Source: Acidimicrobiia bacterium (GTDB lineage Bacteria > Actinomycetota > Acidimicrobiia > Acidimicrobiales > Bin134). From it: a DNA stretch of 64,000 nucleotides. Positions 49,218-56,053 of this stretch are shown one piece after another; position 1 is the first letter of the stretch; the number at the start of each line of letters is the position of its first letter. The translations under genes were made by a program, and so were the position numbers. Below the pieces are notes generated by a model. The model worked only from the letters and a program-made list of their open reading frames with translations, was not told the origin of the DNA and searched no databases. The stretch covers positions 20,949-84,948 of the forward strand of contig JAJDYU010000042.1 in NCBI GenBank assembly GCA_022825005.1. The letters are read 5' to 3'.

Positions 49218-50279
49218 ATGCGTTCCTCTCCGCTGGAGAGTCGGCACCGGGCGCTGGGAGCCAAGTTGGTTCCTTTCGGCGGCTGGGAGATGCCGCTCTC
49301 GTATCCGTCGGGCACGCTGGCCGAGCATCGGGCCTGTCGAACCGAAGCAGTGGTGTTCGATGTGAGCCATCTGGGGACGCTTCGCGTGTCGGGCCCCGAA
49401 GCCCTCGATCGGCTTCAGCAGGCGTTCACCAACGATCTGGCCCGGATTGGCCCGGGCCGCACCCAATACACCCACCTTCTGGACGAGGACGCCTCGGTGC
49501 TGGACGACATCATCGTCTGGTGGACTCAGCCGGAGAGCTTCGACGTCATGCCCAACGCCTCCAACACCGACCGGGTGCGCGACGCCTTGGGTGGCTCCGA
49601 TACCGATGCCGGTTTTCGGGCCGAGGACGTTACCGCCAGTCGGGCGGTGCTGGCAGTGCAGGGTCCCGAAGCTCGTGGCCTTCTGGCCGAGGTGTCGCCC
49701 GGTGCGTCGGAGGTGCCCCGAAACTGCGTTGCCCCGGTGGAGTGGCAGGGCACCGCGCTGACCGTGGCCGGCACCGGCTATACCGGGGAGGACGGGGTGG
49801 AGATTGCCGTGCCCGTGGCTGCGGCCGAGCGGCTCTGGGATGCGGTGACCGTGGCGGGAATCATTCCCGCTGGCCTGGGGGCTCGGGACACCCTTCGCCT
49901 GGAGAAGGGCCTGCCGCTGCACGGCCACGAATTGGGACCAGGCATCACTCCACTGCAAGCCGGATTGGGCTGGGTGGTGCGCTGGGACAAGCCGTCATTC
50001 CAGGGTCGGGATGCGCTGGCCGCGGAGCGGGAGAGGGGCATTCACCGTCGTCTTCGGGGATTGCGGGTGGAGGGCCGACGTCCGCCCCGGGAGGGTCAAG
50101 CTGTGCTGCGGGACGGCGAGGCTGTGGGGGAGGTCACGTCGGGCAACTTCTCACCCATGCTGGAGACCGGTATCGCTCTGGCCTTTGTCCCTCCCGACGC
50201 TGACATCGGAGATGAGCTGGCCGTGGACATGCGGGGCACCCCCACGCCGGCCACCGTGGTCAAGCTCCCATTCGTCTAG
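49218..50279 (+). CDS. gcvT: glycine cleavage system aminomethyltransferase
   Basis: A 353-residue T protein, which passes the aminomethyl carbon to tetrahydrofolate. It has the PLESRHRALGAKLVPFGGWE N-terminus, FDVSHLGTLRVSG, GYTGEDGVEIAVP and GLGARDTLRLEKGLPLHGHE; a late GEVTSGNFSPML strand completes it. gcvH is upstream; no P protein lies in the window. ATG 49218 follows GGAAAGGGG. Confidence 0.95.
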   Translation: MRSSPLESRHRALGAKLVPFGGWEMPLSYPSGTLAEHRACRTEAVVFDVSHLGTLRVSGPEALDRLQQAFTNDLARIGPGRTQYTHLLDEDASVLDDIIVWWTQPESFDVMPNASNTDRVRDALGGSDTDAGFRAEDVTASRAVLAVQGPEARGLLAEVSPGASEVPRNCVAPVEWQGTALTVAGTGYTGEDGVEIAVPVAAAERLWDAVTVAGIIPAGLGARDTLRLEKGLPLHGHELGPGITPLQAGLGWVVRWDKPSFQGRDALAAERERGIHRRLRGLRVEGRRPPREGQAVLRDGEAVGEVTSGNFSPMLETGIALAFVPPDADIGDELAVDMRGTPTPATVVKLPFV

Positions 50280-50283
50280 GGAG

Positions 50284-50874
50284 TTACGCGGCGCCTATAG
50301 CCTCGAGCACTCGGCTCTGGGGGATGCCGCCCCGCCACGAGGTCAGGATTGTTCCGTTTCTGTCCAGCAGCATCCCTGCGGGCTGGCCGGAGATACCCAG
50401 TTGACGCCAAGACTCGAATGTCGGATCCCAGAGCATGGTGAAGGTCGTTCCAGTGGACTGCACGAAGCTCTCGGCCAACCCGAGGCTGTCTTGGGTTCCG
50501 ACTCCGATCACTGTGAGCTTGTCAGAATTGTTTCGAGCGAACTGCTCGACGCTGGGGGCTTCCCGGCGGCAGATGGTTCAATGGGGTGCCCAGAACCAAA
50601 GAACGAGGGGCTGGTCCGCGGGGGCGAAACTGGCCAGATTCACGGAGGCTCCGGTGGCCACGTCCACCAGCTCAACCGAGGGCAGATCAGATGCCGGGGC
50701 TGGGGCGTCGGTCTCGGTGGCCGGTTCGGGTGCGGGTGTTTGAGCGGCAGGCGCTTCAGAGGGAGGTGGTGCCTCAGATGGGGCAGTCTCCGGCCCGTCG
50801 CTGCTGTCTCCGCACGCGGCTGCGCCGAGGGCCAAGCCGACGGCAATGGCGAGAACCTTGATCTTCGGTCTCAT
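50284..50874 (-). CDS. selenocysteine-containing thioredoxin-like lipoprotein A (UGA-recoded)
   Basis: A 196-residue protein if the in-frame UGA at 50578-50580 is read as selenocysteine (residue 99). It has lipobox GAAAC (Cys21), a Pro/Glu/Ala linker, then a TlpA-like fold: LVLWFWAPH-U-T-I-C-RREAP. The U replaces the first Cys of the CxxC redox pair. The frame continues intact through SGQPAGMLLD (the cis-Pro region) to the end. ATG 50874 follows GGTGG. It would be a membrane-anchored thiol or peroxide redox protein. Reading the UGA as a stop would cut off the whole redox half. Confidence 0.8.
50533..50549 (-). promoter_or_regulatory. SECIS-like hairpin downstream of UGA in lipoprotein A
   Basis: On the minus strand TCGAGC and GCTCGA pair around the loop AGTTC. 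The loop lies 34 bases after the UGA, within the range known for bacterial SECIS elements, and has a G at its second position. The same hairpin occurs in paralog B. Confidence 0.55.
50578..50580 (-). other. in-frame UGA at the redox-active position (candidate selenocysteine), gene A
   Basis: The UGA falls between WFWAPH and TICRREAP, exactly where TlpA-type proteins have the first cysteine of CxxC. No other defect occurs in the gene. Confidence 0.8.
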
Positions 50875-50887
50875 GGTTGCTTCCACC

Positions 50888-51883
50888 TCAGGCCGATCCA
50901 ATGCCGGCCACCTTGTCCAGGATCCAGCTGTGCGACGGGTTGGCCCGCATGTCGATTTCCTGTCCGAACCGGTTGAGGACGATTATCCGGTGCTGGCTGG
51001 TGATTCCCAGCCCGTTCCAGGATGCACCGGACGAATCCCAGAGCATCAGGAGCGAATTTCCGGATCCAGTACGGCGCACGAAGTCCTCGGCCTGTCCAAG
51101 AGTGTCTCGGGCGCCCACCCCGATCATGGTGAATTTGTCGGTGTTGTCTCGAGCCAACTGCTCGAGGCCGGGGGCTTCCCGGCGGCAGGTGGGTCAATGG
51201 GGCGCCCAGAACCACAGCACGATGGGCCGATCCGACGGAGCAAAGCTGGCCAGGTTTACGGTGGCCCCGGTGGCCACGTTCACCATCTGCACCGAAGGCA
51301 GGTCTGAATCGGGAACCGGCGTGGGCGGCGGGGTCGGCTCGGGAGTTGGTTCCAATGTGGGCTCCGGTGTGGGCCGCGGTGTCGGCCGGGGCGTCGCGGC
51401 TGTCGTGGGTGGTGGCGCCGTGGGCGTGGAGGCGGGAGTAGACGCTGGCACCGGTGTCGCCTGCGGGGCTGAGGTGGCCGCTGGGGCGGCGGTAGCTGCT
51501 GGCTCGGGAGCAGATGTCGACTCGGGAGCGGCTGCCGGCTCAGTGGGAGCGCTGGTTGTTGCTGCCTCGGTCGGATCGGGGGTTGGAGCCTCGTCTGGCT
51601 GGGGCAAGTCGGGAGAAGCTCCCATGCTGTCCTGGTCGGTTCCCGGCTCTGTCGTCGCTTCGGCGGTCGCGGCCTCGGTAGGTGTCGGATCCTGCGCCGT
51701 TTGCCGATCTGACTCCGCGAGGGTGGATGCCGCGGTGGGAGCGGCCGTCGCTGCGGCGTTGTCGGTCTCCGAAGTCTCGGAACTCCCGCAGGCGCCGACG
51801 ACCAGGCTCAATGCCAGCGCCACAGCCAAGGCAGCGGCGACCCTCCTGGTCCGGTGACCAGGCCAGAGAGATGGAGGACTCAC
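50888..51883 (-). CDS. selenocysteine-containing thioredoxin-like lipoprotein B (UGA-recoded)
   Basis: A 331-residue paralog of A. The UGA at 51194-51196 would be Sec230 in LWFWAPH-U-P-T-C-RREAP. It has lipobox VVGAC (Cys32) and a very long Pro/Thr/Ala/Glu linker (about 35-205) with PTP and EPT repeats that could span the cell wall. The C-terminal fold continues to WILDKVAGIGSA, but the usual cis-Pro is missing (ITSQHRIIVLN). GTG 51883 sits right next to GGGAGG, closer than normal. The two genes are 13 bases apart and probably co-transcribed. Confidence 0.78.
51148..51166 (-). promoter_or_regulatory. SECIS-like hairpin downstream of UGA in lipoprotein B
   Basis: On the minus strand CTCGAGC and GCTCGAG pair perfectly (7 bp) around AGTTG. 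The loop is 34 bases after the UGA, the same distance as in paralog A. A second GC-rich hairpin closer to the UGA is also possible. Confidence 0.55.
51194..51196 (-). other. in-frame UGA at the redox-active position (candidate selenocysteine), gene B
   Basis: The UGA lies between WFWAPH and PTCRREAP, at the same alignment column as in gene A. Two independent nonsense mutations at this exact codon would be a strong coincidence. Confidence 0.78.
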
Positions 51884-51949
51884 CCTCCCGATGCTATCGC
51901 CGCGCCTTGGGAATGGCAGCAGCGACAGCTATCGGGGGTCGTCGAATCG

Positions 51950-53653
51950 CTAACCGAGTGGCCGGTAGGGCGCGGTTTGCTGGACGCAGGTGGGAATGTC
52001 GGGATCGCCGGGACATGGGAAGTTGAACGCCAACTCGGTCACCACGTCGGGGGCACCGAACTTGTTGGGGCCGAAGGTGGCGGGAAGCTGGTGCTGGATG
52101 TCCACCGAACCCAGGTTCTGGAAGGCGGTGTAGATGTCCTGGCGGGTGGGGTTGGGCCCAGCGTCGTAGATGGCCCGGGCCACCATGCGCATCTCGGTAC
52201 ACACCGTGGACGTCATGCCGTAGGCGCTGTCGTAGCTCCCGTAGACCTCCCGGGTGTGGCTGGCGCCGATGGCGCTGTGGGCCGCATAGGTCTCGTTGCA
52301 CATGATATTCAGCGGTGCGTTGAAGCTGAGCACCGGGTCGTCGGAGCGGAAGTTCCCGGTGGGGGCATCGTCGATGATGATGGTGCCGTTGTACATCTCC
52401 GCGGCGGCGTCTCCGCCGAACTGAGCCACCTTGCCCGACACCAGGTCGCCTGCCTGGCTGTTGAAGTCGGAGTTGTAGAACTGCACGTCGCCGGGGGCGT
52501 AGCCCTGGTTGACCATCTCATTGATGAACTGGGGCAGGCTGAGCACGTTGAGGCCGGGGAAGACCACGTCGACCCCCTCTTCCAGCATCCGCTCCACCGC
52601 GATGTCGTTGCCCTCGCGGCAGGTGGTGGCCCCGCCGCAGCCGATTTGCTCGGCAACGGCAATCTCGTAGCCCGCGGCCTCTATGACATCGATGATCCCG
52701 GCCTGCACGGTCTCGGGTTGTCCGGGGGTGTCGGGCCAGATCACCGCAATGGTCTTTCCATCCAAGGCGCCGGTGTCGATGATCGCCTGGGTCATGTTGA
52801 CCACCGAATCCTCGGCCACGGGGCTTAGCGAGTACAAAAGGCCGTTAGCCTGCTCGTGAAACTCGCGGGGGTTGCCCTGGGTGGTGAGGAACAGGGTGTC
52901 GTGGTCGGCTGCGATGCACAATATTGCGCTGCCCTGGAAGCCGGTGGTGTTGGTCACGATCACCGCGTTGTGATCCTCGGTGGCCTCGATACAGGCTTGG
53001 TTGCGCAGCGTGTCGATGTCCTCGCCACCGCCGCCCAGCGCGGACACCTCCACAAGGCGGAGGTCGATCTGGCGACCCCAGATCCCGTTGCAATCCTCGT
53101 TGATCGCCTTGGTGAACGCCTCGAACATGTCTGCGGGGTCGCCCACAGGGACGGCGAAGCCGATGCCCTCCAGTTCCTCCAGCTTGGTGCGAAGGTGGAC
53201 GATGGTGATGGAGTCCTCTGTGATGCCGACGTCGGTTGCCTGCGGGGGCGAGTCCGGATCGGGTGTGGCCGTGCAGAACACATCCAGCGGCTGGAACGGG
53301 TGGGAGCGGTCGAAGGTCTTATGGAAATCGATGAACAAGTCGCCCCGGGGCTCGTCGAAACCGATGTCCACCTCTTCTTCCTCGGCTGGTTCCGAAGGCT
53401 CGCCTGAATCGTCGGATGGCTCTGTGGACTCTTCTCCGTCGGTGGCCGGGGCCTCGGTGTCATCTGCCGGTGCTGGCTCGTCTTCACCGGCGCTATCTGC
53501 CGGGGTTTCCGGCTCGTCGGTGGCCGGAGCTTCGGCTTCTTCTGCCGGTGCTGGCTGTGCGCCTCCGTCGTCATCGTCGTCGCCGCCGCATGCCGCGGCA
53601 ATGAGCGCCAATGCCAGTAGCGCCCCCAGAATCTTGAGCATTTTTTGAGACAC
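51950..53653 (-). CDS. branched-chain amino acid-type ABC transporter substrate-binding lipoprotein
   Basis: A 567-residue lipoprotein. The signal ends LIAAACGG (lipobox Cys22), followed by an acidic low-complexity linker of about 75 residues. The periplasmic-binding domain of the LivJ type contains GITEDSITIVHLRTKLEELEG, NAVIVTNTTGFQGSA and TIAVIWPDTPGQPETVQAG. The ligand is not shown by sequence: amino acids, amides or other small acids are possible. GTG 53653 follows GAGAGGGG. It is divergent from the fused transporter genes it presumably serves. Confidence 0.88.
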   Translation of the reverse strand: MSQKMLKILGALLALALIAAACGGDDDDDGGAQPAPAEEAEAPATDEPETPADSAGEDEPAPADDTEAPATDGEESTEPSDDSGEPSEPAEEEEVDIGFDEPRGDLFIDFHKTFDRSHPFQPLDVFCTATPDPDSPPQATDVGITEDSITIVHLRTKLEELEGIGFAVPVGDPADMFEAFTKAINEDCNGIWGRQIDLRLVEVSALGGGGEDIDTLRNQACIEATEDHNAVIVTNTTGFQGSAILCIAADHDTLFLTTQGNPREFHEQANGLLYSLSPVAEDSVVNMTQAIIDTGALDGKTIAVIWPDTPGQPETVQAGIIDVIEAAGYEIAVAEQIGCGGATTCREGNDIAVERMLEEGVDVVFPGLNVLSLPQFINEMVNQGYAPGDVQFYNSDFNSQAGDLVSGKVAQFGGDAAAEMYNGTIIIDDAPTGNFRSDDPVLSFNAPLNIMCNETYAAHSAIGASHTREVYGSYDSAYGMTSTVCTEMRMVARAIYDAGPNPTRQDIYTAFQNLGSVDIQHQLPATFGPNKFGAPDVVTELAFNFPCPGDPDIPTCVQQTAPYRPLG

Positions 53654-53762
53654 GGTTACCCCTCTCCGTCGTATGGCGACGAACAGTAGCCGATGGTGGT
53701 TGAAGGTGTATAGGGGTCGAGTAATGCGCTGCACTGTTGCGATGGCGTAGTCTCGCGGCCCG

Positions 53763-56009
53763 ATGGGGGACCAAATGGGCGACTCGGCAAAACCGGACGT
53801 CGACAGCTCGCAGCTGGACGACCCAGCCAATCTGGCCTCGGCGGTCTTCGAGGAGGAGTCCAAACGCTTAGCTGAACAGGCGGCAAAGTCGGAGGTGGTG
53901 GTGCTACCCGACGACCTGCTGCCCGGTGTCGGCGAAGCGCCCATGACCCTCCGGCAGGGAATCCGGGCTGGCGGGGCCAGCATGCTCGTGGTGCTCTTTC
54001 TGCTCAATGTGATCGACGAGTTCGACCGGGTGGCGATCGCCGTGCTCCTGCCCGACCTCCAAGACGCCTTCGGCGTGTCCGACACGGTGATCTTGGGCAT
54101 CTCCTCGTTCGGTGGTGTGGCCCTGGTGCTGGGTGCGGTGCCGCTGGCCTGGCTGGCCGACCGGGTGAAGCGCACCCTCATCGTGCCAGTGGCCACTGCG
54201 GGGTGGGCAGTGAGTGTGTTTCTCACCGGATTGGTGAGGAACCCATTCCAGTATTTCTGGACCCGGGTTCTCACCGGGGCGGGCCAGGCCAACCGGTTGC
54301 CAGTGCATTCCTCACTGCTCACCGATACCTATCCCATTCCCGCTCGGGCTCGGATATTCGCCTTCGAGGGCATGGGCCGGCCCATTGGCCTGCTGATCGG
54401 GCCGGTGCTGGCCGGTGCCATCGCCTCGATTGCCGGTGGGGATGACGGGTGGCGCTGGGCGTTCTACATCTTCGCCATACCGCCGATTGTGCTGGCGCTG
54501 GTGTCGCTGATTCTGAAGGAACCCCCGCGAGCGGGCAACGAGCAGCAGGCCATCTTGGGCGAGCAGTACGATATGCCCCCCATCGGGTCGGATCTTCCGG
54601 TTTCGATGTCCACGGCATTCGCCCGACTCAAGAAGGTCAAGACCTTCTACTTCCTGGCCGTGGGGGTGGGCACCCTCGGTTTCGCGCTGGTCACGCTGCC
54701 CAGCCAGCTCAACCTGATGCTGGAAGACGAATACGGCTACGAAGCCTTCCAGCGGGGCTGGGTGACCTCGCTGGTGTGGCTGGCCAGCCTGGTGGCCATC
54801 CCCATCTCGGGCTTCAAGTTCGACGGTATGTTCCGGGAGGATCCGGCCAAGATGGTGCGGACCGCGGGCACGCTCATCATCATGTCGGGCGTGTTGGTGC
54901 TCGTCGCCATGCGGTTCCACCAGCCCGCCATCATGATCTTCGGCATCAGCCTGGCCAACGCCTGCACATCGGCCTCCTTTGTGGCCGCCGCCCCCACTAT
55001 CGGTGCGGTAGCCCCCTACCGGATGCGAGCCCAGGCGTTCGCGTTGTTGCCGGTGTTCATCTTCTTGATGGGCGGATTCATGGGCAGCATCATCGCCGGT
55101 TCCATCAGCGACGCCCACGGAGAGCGCCTGGCCATCAGCATCGTGGCCCCGCCGGCTTCGATCATCGGCGGCTTGCTGGTGGCCTACGGCTCCCGCTACA
55201 TCAAACGCGATATCTCGCTGGCGGTGAGCGAGCTGGTGGAGGAGCAAGAGGAGATGCGCCGCATGTCGGAGCATCCCGATGACATCCCGGTGCTCCAAGT
55301 GCGGGGGCTGGACTACAGCTACGGCCCGGTGCAGGTTCTTTTCGACTGCGGTTTGGAAGTGCGCCGCGGGGAGACGCTGGCCCTGCTGGGCACCAACGGC
55401 GCGGGCAAGTCCACCCTCTTGCGGGCGGTCAGCGGCTTGGGCGTGCCCGACCGGGGGGCCATCCGGCTCAACGGGCGCACCATCACCTACGCCGATGCCG
55501 AGTTGCGCTTCAAGCAGGGCATCGTGCAGGTGCGAGGAGGCGCCGGGGTGTTCCCCGGCCTGACGGTGGAGGAGAACCTCCTGGCCACCATGCTCAGCAC
55601 GAAAGAAGAGAAGGCCGAGATCTACCGGCGAGTCGAGCGGGTGTACGACGTGTTCGGCGCGCTGCGGGAGAAGCGCAACCAAGCCGCAGGAGACCTCTCT
55701 GGAGGCCAGCAGCAGATGCTGGCCTTCGGGATGGGCTTGATGCACGAACCCGAAGTGCTGCTCATCGACGAGCTCTCACTGGGCCTGGCCCCGGTGGTGG
55801 TGCAGGAGCTGCTGGAGGTGGTGGAACAGCTGAAGCAGACCGGGCTGACCATGATCATCGTCGAGCAGTCGCTGAACGTGGCCCTGAGCGTGGCCGAGCG
55901 GGCGGTGTTCATGGAGAAGGGCCGGGTGCGCTTCGAGGGACCGGCCCAAGAGCTGGCCGAGCGAGACGACCTCGTTCGGGCGGTGTTCCTCGGCGCCGAG
56001 GGCGGTTGA
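53763..56009 (+). CDS. MFS transporter fused to LivF-type ABC ATPase
   Basis: A 748-residue fusion. Residues about 70-480 are a major facilitator permease with about 12 helices, starting at SMLVVLFLLNVIDEFDRVAI with the loop motif PLAWLADRVKRT. Residues from about 507 form an ABC ATPase of the LivF type: Walker A GTNGAGKST (about 543-551), signature LSGGQQQMLAFGMGLM and Walker B LLIDELSLG. A secondary transporter joined to an ATPase is unusual. Here it replaces the separate LivF subunit. It is followed by the LivHMG fusion 44 bases later. Confidence 0.9.
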   Translation: MGDQMGDSAKPDVDSSQLDDPANLASAVFEEESKRLAEQAAKSEVVVLPDDLLPGVGEAPMTLRQGIRAGGASMLVVLFLLNVIDEFDRVAIAVLLPDLQDAFGVSDTVILGISSFGGVALVLGAVPLAWLADRVKRTLIVPVATAGWAVSVFLTGLVRNPFQYFWTRVLTGAGQANRLPVHSSLLTDTYPIPARARIFAFEGMGRPIGLLIGPVLAGAIASIAGGDDGWRWAFYIFAIPPIVLALVSLILKEPPRAGNEQQAILGEQYDMPPIGSDLPVSMSTAFARLKKVKTFYFLAVGVGTLGFALVTLPSQLNLMLEDEYGYEAFQRGWVTSLVWLASLVAIPISGFKFDGMFREDPAKMVRTAGTLIIMSGVLVLVAMRFHQPAIMIFGISLANACTSASFVAAAPTIGAVAPYRMRAQAFALLPVFIFLMGGFMGSIIAGSISDAHGERLAISIVAPPASIIGGLLVAYGSRYIKRDISLAVSELVEEQEEMRRMSEHPDDIPVLQVRGLDYSYGPVQVLFDCGLEVRRGETLALLGTNGAGKSTLLRAVSGLGVPDRGAIRLNGRTITYADAELRFKQGIVQVRGGAGVFPGLTVEENLLATMLSTKEEKAEIYRRVERVYDVFGALREKRNQAAGDLSGGQQQMLAFGMGLMHEPEVLLIDELSLGLAPVVVQELLEVVEQLKQTGLTMIIVEQSLNVALSVAERAVFMEKGRVRFEGPAQELAERDDLVRAVFLGAEGG

Positions 56010-56053
56010 GCGGTGAGGCGAGCTGACACGGGCCGAAACCGGATGGCCGCGCT

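Noticed and set aside
51300..51780. Pro/Thr repeat region of lipoprotein B as a separate repeat element
   Set aside because: It is a degenerate low-complexity linker without a fixed DNA period; it is covered by the gene entry.
50284..51883. Reading the two lipoproteins as pseudogenes with nonsense mutations
   Set aside because: Both UGAs fall at the same redox-active codon, both downstream frames are intact and protein-like, and neither gene shows another lesion.
54312..55745. Long antisense reading frame of about 477 codons inside the MFS-ABC gene
   Set aside because: High GC opens long antisense frames; its translation is His/Gln/Arg-rich and low complexity, while the sense strand encodes clear transporter motifs.
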